Assembly (NCBI GenBank): GCA_963764805.1
Contig: CAVXUB010000001.1
Location: 806,001 to 870,000, forward strand
Origin: CAVXUB01 sp963764805
GTDB taxonomy: Bacteria > Actinomycetota > Acidimicrobiia > Acidimicrobiales > Bog-793
Direction: 5' to 3'
DNA length: 64,000 bases
Within the stretch, counting starts at the first letter, position 1. Each line of letters begins with the position of its first letter. The translations under genes and the position numbers were made by a program. Shown here piece after piece: positions 19,699 to 27,574 of the stretch. Under the pieces are notes generated by a model. It was not told the DNA's origin. It did not search any database and saw only the letters and a list, made by a program, of their open reading frames with translations.

Positions 19699-20805
19699 AC
19701 CGTGAGCCCTCGCGCAGCGAGCTCGGCGGCCGCCTCGTCCACGGAGTCGACCGACGTCTGCCCGTCGAGCCACTCGACGAGCTCGGTGAGCCCCTCCTCG
19801 AGGTCGATCTTCGGGCGCCACCCGAGGACCTTCTCCGCCTTGGCGATGTCTGCGAAACAATGCCGGACGTCCCCCACCCGGTACACCCCCGTCACCTCCG
19901 GCGCGCAGTCCTCCCTGCCGAGGATCGCCGCCAGCCGCTCGGCGATCTCGGTGATCGTGGCTCTCGTACCGCTCCCCACGTTGACGACCTCGCCGACCGC
20001 CTCCTCGGCTTCAAGGGCGGCCAGGCAGGCGTCCGCCACGTCGTGGACGCTCACGAAGTCACGCAGCTGCTTGCCGTCCTCGAAGATCTTGGGCGGCCGC
20101 CCGTTCAACAGGCGGTTGGCGAAGATGGCGAGCACCCCTGTGTACGGGTTGCTGGAGCGCCTGGTCCGGCCCGTAGACGTTGAAGAAGCGCAGCGCCACT
20201 GTCGGGATGCGGTAGGCGCTCCCGTAGAGCAGGCAGAGCCGCTCCTGGTCGTACTTGGTGAGCGCATACACCGACGACAGCGAGGGGCAGCTGGTCTCGT
20301 CGGTCGGCACGGGATGGAGCGCTTCGCCCGACGGCCCAAGCGGATCCCATTCGCCCCCCTCCAGCTGCGCCCGCGGCCGCGTCCGGACGGCGTGCTCATC
20401 CCCGCGGTCGTCGACGTAGCGGCCCTCGCCGTAGATGCTCATGCTGGAGGCGACGACCAGCCGCTCCACGGGGCACCGCATCAACGACTCGAGCAGCACC
20501 GCCGTCCCGCGGCAGTTGACGTCGACGTAACGGTCGATCTCGTACATGCTCTGGCCGACGCCGACTCGGGCGGCGAGGTGCACCACTCGATCGACGCCCT
20601 GGAGAGCCCGCACCACCGCCTCCGGGTCGCGGACGTCGCCCTCCACCACTTCCGCCTCCGGCGCCAGATAGGAGGGCCGTCCGGTGCCGTGCACCTGCTC
20701 GGCGAAGCTGTCGAGGACCCTCACCGAATCACCTTCGGCGAGCAAGCGCCGCACCAGGTGCCCACCGATGAACCCAGCTCCTCCGGTCACAAGGGTCGTC
20801 GCCAT
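19695..20805 (-). CDS. NAD-dependent UDP-sugar epimerase, frameshifted near 20155
   Basis: Extended SDR of the UDP-glucose 4-epimerase type. ATG 20805 gives MATTLVTGGAGFIGGHLVRR (Rossmann), VDRVVHLAARVGVGQSMYE, VVASSMSIYGEG, the YxxxK motif in YALTKYDQE and FFNVYGPDQAL. A single indel near 20155 moves the frame to SNPYTGVLAIFANRLLNGR, FVSVHDVADACLAAL, NVGSGTRATITEI and KAEKVLGWRPKIDLEEGL. Both halves are collinear with family members of ~370 residues. It is 64 bases downstream of the PhyH-like dioxygenase and overlaps the next epimerase by ATGA, so it probably opens the coupled part of the polysaccharide operon. Confidence 0.8.
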
Positions 20806-20869
20806 ATCGACGGGCTATACCCTCCGGAACCAGGTAGTAGTCATAGATGCTGGGCGTGGACTATGGCGA

Positions 20870-21544
20870 TCAGGACATCCCGATCAGGCGGAAATAGATG
20901 CTCGCCCTGACCCCCGACCCGTGGTTGAGGGTGCCGCAATGCTCGAGATCGGGATGCATGAAGAGGGCGTCGCCCGCCTCGAGGGGCACGAACTCCGGCT
21001 CGGGGCGTTGCCCGTCGGAGCCGGCCGAGCCGCCGGCCGAGCCGTCGGACTTGGCGGAACCTGCCGAGCCGGCGGAGCCAGCGGAGCCCAAAGCCGCGAG
21101 ACGACCGTGATGTGAACCGGACCAGACGCAAGGCGGCCCGTCCTGCTCGCCCGCCGGGGTTAGCGCCACGCCGACGATCCCCCTGTAGCGGCGCCCGTCA
21201 GCCCAGGGGGGCACCTCGTCGATGTGCGGCTCGAGCGGCCATTCGGCGATCTCGTCGGGGAAGCGCAGCAGGAGTTGCGGCTCGGCCCATACGTCCCCCG
21301 GCAAGCGCCCGAGCAGCTGGTCGGCGGCGTCCGGCAAGGTTCCCCATACCTCCGGTTCGTCGCGGAGATGGGGGAAGAAGGTCGCCGACTGGCAGGAGGC
21401 GATCTCCTCCGCGCTCAGGCCGTGCCGGCGGATCGCCAGGTTCAACAGGCGAAGTGCGGCGGCCACGCGCGGTTGCGGCAACGCCCGCGGCATCACGCAC
21501 CAGCCTGCCGCGTCGAACTGTTCGCGCAGCTCTTGCACGATCAC
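20870..21544 (-). CDS. PhyH-like Fe(II)/2-oxoglutarate dioxygenase with Gly-Ser-Ala repeat insertion
   Basis: A 224-residue protein of the phytanoyl-CoA dioxygenase superfamily, predicted to hydroxylate a small molecule or sugar/lipid intermediate. The facial triad candidates are His107 and Asp109 in EPHIDEVPPW, plus a distal His in the FMHPDLEHCG region (197 or 202). The 2-oxoglutarate Arg is in GVRASIYFR. Residues ~153-178 are a GSA/GSD repeat (DNA 21016-21095) inserted between two core strands, presumably a surface loop. Start GTG 21544. It lies 64 bases upstream of the epimerase operon on the same strand and may be its first gene. Confidence 0.75.
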   Translation of the reverse strand: MIVQELREQFDAAGWCVMPRALPQPRVAAALRLLNLAIRRHGLSAEEIASCQSATFFPHLRDEPEVWGTLPDAADQLLGRLPGDVWAEPQLLLRFPDEIAEWPLEPHIDEVPPWADGRRYRGIVGVALTPAGEQDGPPCVWSGSHHGRLAALGSAGSAGSAGSAKSDGSAGGSAGSDGQRPEPEFVPLEAGDALFMHPDLEHCGTLNHGSGVRASIYFRLIGMS

Positions 21545-21666
21545 CTACGCCCTTCCTCGCGGGTCGGTCCTGCCCGGACCGTAGGAGGGAACCTACATCG
21601 AGGTAATCCATTTCACAATCCGCGTTGCTATGGCCGAGATGAACACGGAGAGTCGCCATCGTGGCG

Positions 21667-22344
21667 TCAGCCGGCCGCCAACCAGTCCACCGCCACCTCG
21701 AGGTCGGCGACGAAGCCGGCCATCGCCTGGTGCCTGGCAGCGGCGTCCGGCGCCCGCAGGATGGACGAGGGATGCACGGTTGCCAGGGCCGGTCGTTGGT
21801 CGGGACCCGGCAGTACCACGCCGTGCTCCCTCGTGACGCGAAACTTCGGCCCGAGAAGGGACTGCGCCGCCGTGGCGCCCAGGCACACGACGAGTCGCGG
21901 CTGCACCGCCGACAGCTCCGCGAGCAGCCATGGCCGGCAGGCAGCGACCTGGGCTGCCGTCGGCTTCTTGTGCAGGCGGACCTTCCCCCCGGCCCCCCGT
22001 CGCTCGTGCCGGAAGTGCTTGACGGCGTTGGTCATCCAGACCCTGTCGCGACTGATGCCCACCGTCTGCAGAGCTTCGTCCAGGACCCGCCCGGCAGGGC
22101 CTACGAAAGGCTCGCCCTCCAGATCCTCCCGATCACCTGGCTGCTCGCCGACCAGCATCAGCTCGGCGGTGGGGTCCCCGTCGCCGAAGACGGTCTGCGT
22201 CGTGTCGAGGTACAGCTCGCAGCCCCTGCACCCGGCACTGGCCGCCCGGAGCTCGTCGATGCCGCAACGCGCACCGGCCGCCGACGGCAAGAACTCCTCC
22301 GCTCCCACCTGGACAGCGGTACCCAGCGAGAGGCGGGAGAACAC
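21667..22344 (-). CDS. UdgX-type uracil-DNA glycosylase
   Basis: A 225-residue iron-sulfur uracil-DNA glycosylase. Motif A is GEQPGDRED (66-74), diagnostic of UdgX rather than ordinary family 4. Motif B is HPSSILR (191-197). Candidate 4Fe-4S ligands are Cys39, Cys42, Cys136 and Cys154. The UdgX signature loop is present as AGGKVRLHKKP, with His125 at the position of the histidine that in mycobacterial UdgX attacks the abasic sugar and leaves the enzyme covalently bound to DNA. The reference loop is KRRIH; here it is KVRLH, so the catalytic His and the Arg two residues before it are kept. No SOS operator could be identified with confidence. Confidence 0.88.
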   Translation of the reverse strand: MFSRLSLGTAVQVGAEEFLPSAAGARCGIDELRAASAGCRGCELYLDTTQTVFGDGDPTAELMLVGEQPGDREDLEGEPFVGPAGRVLDEALQTVGISRDRVWMTNAVKHFRHERRGAGGKVRLHKKPTAAQVAACRPWLLAELSAVQPRLVVCLGATAAQSLLGPKFRVTREHGVVLPGPDQRPALATVHPSSILRAPDAAARHQAMAGFVADLEVAVDWLAAG

Positions 22345-22386
22345 TCGCCAGCAGGCTCAGGGCTTGACCCGCCCTCAGCTTGGGTA

Positions 22387-23007
22387 ATGCACGGAGACAT
22401 GAACGACGCCCCCAGCCAGGAGGAGTTGCTCGCCGCCCTCCGCCACGTCGCCGCCGTCCTCCGCGAGGCAGGGATCCCGTTCGCAGTCGGTGGCGGTGTG
22501 GCGGCGTGGGCGCACGGGGGCCCGATCACCGAACACGACGTCGACCTGTTCATCCGCGAGCCGGACGCCGAGGCGGCGCTGGCAGCCCTCGAAGCGACCG
22601 GCATGCGAACCGCCCACACCCCGGAGGGATGGCTTGTCAAGGCTTGGCACGGGAGCGTCCTCGTCGACCTCATCTACAGCCCCATCGGGCTGAAGGTCGA
22701 CAGCGCCCTCATCGAGTCGTGCCCGATGATGGACGTGGAGGCCGTCCCGATGCGGGTGCTGCCGGTGGAGGATGTGCTCACGACCAAGTTGCTCGCCCTC
22801 ACCGAGCACCACCTCGACTTCGGGCCGGTGCTCGCCTCCGCGAGGAGCCTGCGCGAGAAGGTGGACTGGGAGTCGCTCGCCCGGCGCGTCGACCGCTCGC
22901 CTTTCGCTCGCGCCTTCCTCCACCTCGCCGAGGAGCTGAACATCGCCGGCCCTCCCGGCCAAGAGGTCGACCAACCACGACGCGTCTCCTTGGTCGCCTC
23001 CCAATGA
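22387..23007 (+). CDS. Nucleotidyltransferase-fold protein
   Basis: A ~206-residue protein with the minimal nucleotidyltransferase core: VGGGVAAWAHGG, then the metal-binding pair in HDVDLFI and a later Asp in VLVDLIYSPIG. This is the pattern of DUF1814/AbiEii-like or kanamycin-nucleotidyltransferase-like proteins, but the substrate is unknown. The C-terminal helices (EDVLTTKLLALTEHHLDFG) resemble those of transferases that recognise small molecules or tRNA-like targets. Start choice is uncertain: ATG 22387 or ATG 22399. It overlaps the BON-domain gene by ATGA. Confidence 0.7.
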   Translation: MHGDMNDAPSQEELLAALRHVAAVLREAGIPFAVGGGVAAWAHGGPITEHDVDLFIREPDAEAALAALEATGMRTAHTPEGWLVKAWHGSVLVDLIYSPIGLKVDSALIESCPMMDVEAVPMRVLPVEDVLTTKLLALTEHHLDFGPVLASARSLREKVDWESLARRVDRSPFARAFLHLAEELNIAGPPGQEVDQPRRVSLVASQ

Positions 23008-23279
23008 CCGGCGCCGGTGGGCACGAGCCGGAGCAGACGCCCGAGTACATGATCGAGAAGTTGCGCTGTGCCTTCGCCTCCGACCCGCGGGTCGTCGAGC
23101 TTGGCCTGCAGGTGTCCGTCCGTGGCGGCAAGGTGTTCGTCAGCGGGGTGGTGACGACACAAGAACGATGCAACGCCGTCAGCGAGGTAGCTGCTGAGGT
23201 TCTCGGGGGAATGGAGATCCACAACGACACCACCGTCGCTGACATCTCCCGCCAGCCCACCGAGGAGCGGATCTCGTGA
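23004..23279 (+). CDS. Small BON-domain protein
   Basis: A 91-residue protein almost entirely made of one BON domain (LRCAFASDPRVVELGLQVSV, GGKVFVSGVVTTQER, AVSEVAAEVLGG). BON domains bind membranes or other proteins in many envelope proteins. There is no signal peptide, so it is probably cytoplasmic and may be a partner of the flanking enzymes. It is translationally coupled to the nucleotidyltransferase upstream (ATGA) and to the phosphoesterase downstream (GTGA, 23276-23279). Confidence 0.75.
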   Translation: MTGAGGHEPEQTPEYMIEKLRCAFASDPRVVELGLQVSVRGGKVFVSGVVTTQERCNAVSEVAAEVLGGMEIHNDTTVADISRQPTEERIS

Positions 23280-24211
23280 GCGACGGACACGACGGGCACG
23301 ACAGGCACGCCGGGAACGGCGGGAACGGCGGACAGCACGGACACGACGGACAGAGTGGCGAAGCAGGCATGGTGGCCGTGCGGATCGCCGCCTTCGCCGA
23401 CGTCCACGCCGGCAGGGACTCGGTGGGCCGGATCGCCCCGCACCTCTCCGAAGTGGGCGACCAGGCAGATCTGTTGCTGATCGGCGGTGACCTGACGCGC
23501 TGCGGCACCGCCGAGGAAGCGGAGGTGCTGGCCCGCGAGCTGTCCGGCATCGAGGTACCGGTAGTCGCCGTGCTCGGCAACCACGACTACCACAGTGACG
23601 AGTCCGAGCTGGTCGAGGACGCACTCCTCTCCTGCGGCGTGCACGTGCTGGACGGCTCTTCGCTGACCTTGGGCATCCCCGGCGCGGACGGGGAGGTGCT
23701 GGTGGGGATAGCCGGTGTGAAAGGTTTCGGGGGCGGGTTCGTGGGAGCGTCAGGCTCCGAGTTCGGCGAGCAGGAGATGAAAGCCTTCATGCGCCACAGC
23801 CGGCAGGCTGCCGAGCGGTTGGCGGGAGCGCTGGCCGAGATCGAAGAGGCCGACGTCAGGGTGGCCCTGCTCCACTACTCGCCGATCCCGGAGACTTTGC
23901 AGGGCGAGCCCCTGGAGATCTATCCCTTCCTCGGTTCGGCACACCTCGGCGAGGCGGTGGATCGGGCGGGCGTCGACCTAGTCCTGCACGGGCACGCCCA
24001 TCGCGGGACCGAGAAGGGCTCCACACCCGCCGGGATCCCGGTGCGCAACGTCGCCCTGCCGGTGATCAACGCCGCCTACCGCGTCTACCGGCTGGAAGTC
24101 GCGCGGCGCCGGGCAGCGCCAGCTCGCCCTCAGGTCAACTTGAGGTGGCCGAGGTCCGCTGCCGTCCAGAACCCGGGCAGCGGTCCTCCATCGGGGCCTC
24201 CTGCTGCGTAA
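23276..24211 (+). CDS. Calcineurin-like metallophosphoesterase with His/Gly-rich N-terminus
   Basis: A 311-residue dimetal phosphoesterase. Metal-binding motifs are complete: FADVHAGRD (DxH), GGDLTRCG (GD), GNHDYHSDE (GNHD), the late His in LLHYSPIP and HGHAHRG. The first ~30 residues are a His/Asp/Gly/Asn-rich repeat (DGHDGHDRHAGNGGNGG) encoded by 9-bp-type repeats before MVAVRIAAFADVH, so the catalytic domain may originally have begun at the internal Met. Start GTG 23276 overlaps the BON gene. The 3' end overlaps the convergent methyltransferase by 82 bases, and its last ~30 residues are Pro/Arg-rich and probably not part of the fold. Confidence 0.8.
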   Translation: MSDGHDGHDRHAGNGGNGGQHGHDGQSGEAGMVAVRIAAFADVHAGRDSVGRIAPHLSEVGDQADLLLIGGDLTRCGTAEEAEVLARELSGIEVPVVAVLGNHDYHSDESELVEDALLSCGVHVLDGSSLTLGIPGADGEVLVGIAGVKGFGGGFVGASGSEFGEQEMKAFMRHSRQAAERLAGALAEIEEADVRVALLHYSPIPETLQGEPLEIYPFLGSAHLGEAVDRAGVDLVLHGHAHRGTEKGSTPAGIPVRNVALPVINAAYRVYRLEVARRRAAPARPQVNLRWPRSAAVQNPGSGPPSGPPAA

Positions 24212-25561
24212 TCGGCAAGACGACGCCGGCTCTCCTCTGACAACAGGTCGATGGCGTCGAAGAACGCGTCCGGGCCGGCCGCCCGCAACCCGGCGTCGCC
24301 TTCGCTCTTGCGGCTCGGCAGCTCGGAGGTCAGCAGGATCAGCGGGGACTTGCCGGCGCGGCCCCGCAGGGCGTGCGCCCGTCCGAGCATCGACCAGACC
24401 ACGTCCGCCCGCGCCATTCCGCCACGGCGGCTCGTGAAGGAGCCCGCGACCAAGAAGTACCAGGGGTTGCCGAGCGAGTCGGCGGCCTCGATATCGACGA
24501 CCACGCCCGTCCTCGGGATCCGCCGCCTCCGCCCGACCATGCGGAAGCCGGCTGCTCCAACAGCCTCTTCGGCGAGCCGGAGCGCCGGCTGCCCCTCCGA
24601 GCCGTGGGCACGCTCTTCTGCAGGGACTGCCGCCGCGTTACGCACACGCTCCTCGGCGATCTGCACGTACTGCGGGTCCAAGTCGTAGCCGATGTAGCGG
24701 CGCCCGAGCCGCGCAGCGGCGACCAGCGCCGAGCCGCTCCCCATGAACGGGTCGAGCACGAGGTCGTCGCGGAAGGTGTAGAGGCGGATCAGCTGCTCGG
24801 GCAGCTCGACCGGGAACGGCGCAGGATGGCCGACACGACGGGCGCTCTCCGGCGGGATCGACCAGATGTCGAGCGTGAGTGCCATGAAGTCCTCCGCCCG
24901 CAAGGTCGACTCGTTGGGGAGCCCAAGCTTCTGGCGCTTCTCGGCGCTCCCGGCCCTGTCAAAGCGCCCCTTCGATCGCCACCACCACCCGCTCGCTCAG
25001 GTCGCGCAGGACCGGGTTGGCGGCGCTCCTGTAGGAACCCCAGGCGCACGAGCCACTCGCCCCTTGCGCCTTCTGCCAGATCAGCTCGCCGCGGAGCAGC
25101 AGCCCGAGATCGTCCTGCAGGATCCCGATCACGTCGGCCGACAGGCTGCGGTAGGGCTTGCGGCCCAGGTTGGCGACGTTGACGGCGATCCGGCCTCCCG
25201 GCTCGAGCTTGCGCACGCACTCGGCGAACACGTCCCGCAGCAACCCGAGGTACTCGAGATAGGTGGCGGGAACGCCCTCTCGCCACAGCTCCTCCTCGTA
25301 CTCCTTGCCGGCGAAGTAAGGAGGCGACGTCACGACGAACGCCACCGACCCGTCCTCGATCTCGTCCATCTTGCGGGAGTCCCCGCAGACGAACGGGTTG
25401 GCAACCGGCCGCGGCTCGGGCACTGCCTCCTCGCTGCTCAGCTGTGGCGCCCGGAACCGGCTGTAGAAGGCGCTGGAGTCGTGGCTCTCTCGCCGCCCGA
25501 CGCCGAAGTTCGAGGTCGACGTCGCGTTCCGGCGGCGGCCGCCGGACGGCTCTTGCTCCAT
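24130..25561 (-). CDS. Site-specific DNA methyltransferase with C-terminal extension, frameshifted near 24955
   Basis: DNA adenine-N6 or cytosine-N4 methyltransferase of the beta arrangement (motif IV before motif I). The N-terminal part has NPFVCGDSRKM and the catalytic TSPPYF. The C-terminal part has DPFMGSGSALVAAARLG (SAM-binding motif I) and RRYIGYDLDPQYV. The two halves are in different frames, with the shift near 24955 between VVVAIEGAL and the following segment. After the methylase core about 150 residues follow (VVVDIEAADSLGNPWYFLV to DAFFDAIDLL) that I cannot assign. No restriction gene is adjacent, so it is an orphan regulator-type enzyme or a fusion. The 3' end overlaps the convergent phosphoesterase. 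Confidence 0.75.
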
Positions 25562-25635
25562 CCTCGCCGAGCCTAGGTCGCCACGATGGTTAGCCTGCGG
25601 TCCATGACCGTCCGCAGCGCCCGAGGAGGTGGGTC

Positions 25636-26046
25636 GTGAGCACGAACGACTGGAACAGTCAGGTCGTGGAGGAGTTTCGAGCGAACGAAGGGAAGGTGGG
25701 CGGCCAGTTCGAGGGCGCCCCCCTCCTGCTCCTGCACACGAAGGGGGCGAAGTCGGGCGCCGAGCGCGTCAACCCGGTGATGTACCTCGACCTCGACGGG
25801 CGCCGCTACGTGTTCGCGTCCAAGGCGGGCGCCGACAGCAGCCCCGACTGGTACCACAATTTGCTGGCAAATCCGGACGTGACCGTCGAGGTGGGCGAGG
25901 AGACCTATGCCGCCAGTGCCCGACCCGTCAGCGGCGATGACCGCGACCGCATCTACTCCGAGCAGGCTCGGCGCTACCCGGGATTCGCCGAATATGCCGC
26001 CAAGACCAGCCGTGTGATCCCGGTGGTCGAGCTCACCCGCGCCTGA
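25636..26046 (+). CDS. Deazaflavin (F420)-dependent nitroreductase-family protein
   Basis: A 136-residue split-beta-barrel protein of the DDN family, which uses reduced F420 to reduce quinones or nitro compounds. Typical landmarks are LLLLHTKGAKSGAERVNPV, YVFASKAGADSSPDWYHNL and LLANPDVTVEVG. The W-Y-x-N-L segment and the KGxKSG loop form the cofactor site in characterised members. Normal length, no signal peptide. ATG 25636 follows GGAGG-like sequence in AGGAGGTGGGTCG. A marker of F420 use, consistent with an actinobacterium. Confidence 0.85.
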   Translation: MSTNDWNSQVVEEFRANEGKVGGQFEGAPLLLLHTKGAKSGAERVNPVMYLDLDGRRYVFASKAGADSSPDWYHNLLANPDVTVEVGEETYAASARPVSGDDRDRIYSEQARRYPGFAEYAAKTSRVIPVVELTRA

Positions 26047-26055
26047 CAGACGGGC

Positions 26056-26811
26056 TCAAGGGCTGACCTTCCAGGTCTGCTCGATGGTGTTGTCGGGAGT
26101 GTCGAAGATCACGGTCACTGCCGTCACGTTGCCGGCAGCTGCCTGCACGGCGAAGGTCACCCAACCGTCGTCGACCGCGGCGGGAGCGAGAGAGCCCGCC
26201 TGCGCCAGCGCCGGCCCCGCTGTCGTGCCGGGGCTTACAGCTCCGCCGCTCTCCGTCGAGCCCTGATGAACTACGAAGCCGAGCCCGGACAGGCCATAGG
26301 ACCGGTTGCCCGTGTCGGCGATGTTCAGCTCGACGCCGATCGGGAGGTCGTCGCCAGGAAGCGGGGCACCTGCCGGTATCGGCGCATCGGGGACGACCTT
26401 TGTCAGGGTGACCGACAAGGTCGTCCCGGCTACCGAGATGGTCGCCGTGCCACCGACCGTCGGCTGGAGCGTCGTCGACGTGGCTGCGGGGGAGCGCGTG
26501 GGGCCGCCCTCCGAGACGAGCACCCCGACGACCACTGCCACCACTACGAGAAGGGTGGCGGCGATGCCGACCTGGGTGCGCGACGGACGCCGGCCCCTCC
26601 ATCCCGATCCGGTCGAGAAGCTGTTGTCGGCCGGAGTCGGCGCGGTGAAGGGCCGCTCGTAGGGACGCTGCTGTACCGCCTGTGATGGCTGCTGGAGCTG
26701 CTGAGGGGGGCGTGGCGACTGCTGCACACGGCGGGAGGGATGCGACTCCGGTGGGTACCACTTGCCGTCCGAGGCGATCCACCAACCCGGTCCCAGCGGA
26801 GCGTCGCTCAC
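26056..26811 (-). CDS. DUF2510-type single-pass membrane protein with C-terminal DUF4352-like domain
   Basis: Envelope protein of unknown function. It starts at GTG 26811 (SDAPLGPGWWIASDGKWYPP). The GWWxASDGKWYPP motif is the DUF2510 signature at the N-terminus. A Pro/Gln-rich cytoplasmic linker follows, then one membrane helix (VGIAATLLVVVAVVVGVLV). The extracellular domain begins with Ser/Thr-rich sequence and contains beta strands (TATISVAGTTLSVTLTKVV, LPIGVELNIADTGN) resembling the DUF4352 immunoglobulin-like fold. It is close downstream of the methyltransferase gene on the same strand. Confidence 0.7.
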   Translation of the reverse strand: MSDAPLGPGWWIASDGKWYPPESHPSRRVQQSPRPPQQLQQPSQAVQQRPYERPFTAPTPADNSFSTGSGWRGRRPSRTQVGIAATLLVVVAVVVGVLVSEGGPTRSPAATSTTLQPTVGGTATISVAGTTLSVTLTKVVPDAPIPAGAPLPGDDLPIGVELNIADTGNRSYGLSGLGFVVHQGSTESGGAVSPGTTAGPALAQAGSLAPAAVDDGWVTFAVQAAAGNVTAVTVIFDTPDNTIEQTWKVSP

Positions 26812-26841
26812 CAGCAAGCACCCTATCCCCGGCACGGTTCC

Positions 26842-27504
26842 TCAAACGTGTGCTGCGGCCCCGTTCCCGACGAAGCTGAACATCGCCCGATCGGGCCGGA
26901 AGGTCTCGGGAGCGGCGACCAGGCGGCAGGTTCCGACGCCCCACATCTGCGGACCGCCGGTGTCGAAGCCCACCTCCTCGAAACCCTCCTCGGCGAACCA
27001 CCTGCGCACCTCCACAGTCATGTCCGGCGGCCTGCGGTGTCGCGTCCAGATGACGGTGGCACCGGCCGCGCACAGGTGGCGCAGCTCTGCGATCGTGCGC
27101 CGGATGTCCTCCTCGCTGACGTTGCCGAAGACGCCGCAAACGAGGACCACGTCCGCCGGTACGAGACCCTCGTAGGCGGAGGTCACAGAGGCGTCGCCGA
27201 CGACGACCTCGACCCGGTCGAGTCCTGCGGCCGCCGTCCGCGCCCGAGCGCTCGCCGCCAGCTCGGGGTTCAGCTCGACGAGGCGCCCGACCACCTCGTC
27301 GCGCCGGGGATGCTCCCGCACGGCCTCGATCACGTCACGGCCATCGCCGGCGCAGGCGCTGATCAACCGGATCAAGCCCGCTGGAGCCGCCTCGAGCGCC
27401 TGCGAGAGCCGACGCCGCACCGCCAGCAGGCGCAGGCTGATGGAGGAGTCCGGGTCCTCGTACTGTTCGTGCCAGCGGAGCCAGTGGCTGCGGTTCTCGG
27501 TCAC
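26842..27504 (-). CDS. SAM-dependent methyltransferase-fold protein
   Basis: A 220-residue class I methyltransferase-like protein. GTG 27504 gives VTENRSHWLRWHEQYEDP, a common start of this family. The SAM-binding region is LIRLISACAGDGRDV, with the acidic residue at the end of strand 2 in RLVELNPELAASA and a further acidic loop VVVGDASVTSAY. Motif IV-like sequence is VLVCGVFGNVSEED. The target is unknown, and the family often occurs as a single gene in actinobacteria. Divergent from the lipoprotein gene with 70 bases between starts. Confidence 0.75.
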   Translation of the reverse strand: MTENRSHWLRWHEQYEDPDSSISLRLLAVRRRLSQALEAAPAGLIRLISACAGDGRDVIEAVREHPRRDEVVGRLVELNPELAASARARTAAAGLDRVEVVVGDASVTSAYEGLVPADVVLVCGVFGNVSEEDIRRTIAELRHLCAAGATVIWTRHRRPPDMTVEVRRWFAEEGFEEVGFDTGGPQMWGVGTCRLVAAPETFRPDRAMFSFVGNGAAAHV

Positions 27505-27574
27505 GGCGCCGCAACCTAGCCTGTAGCGCCATGGCGGCTGCCTCATCCATCCCGGCGTTCTTCGCCCGAGGGCC

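Noticed and set aside
15526..20805. Programmed ribosomal frameshifting in the polysaccharide operon
   Set aside because: Shift points share no slippery heptamer or downstream structure and occur in both directions; indels in the sequence explain them better.
26033..27139. Arg/Gly-rich minus-strand frame spanning two genes
   Set aside because: It covers both the DUF2510 protein and part of the methyltransferase out of frame, with a composition typical of shadow frames.
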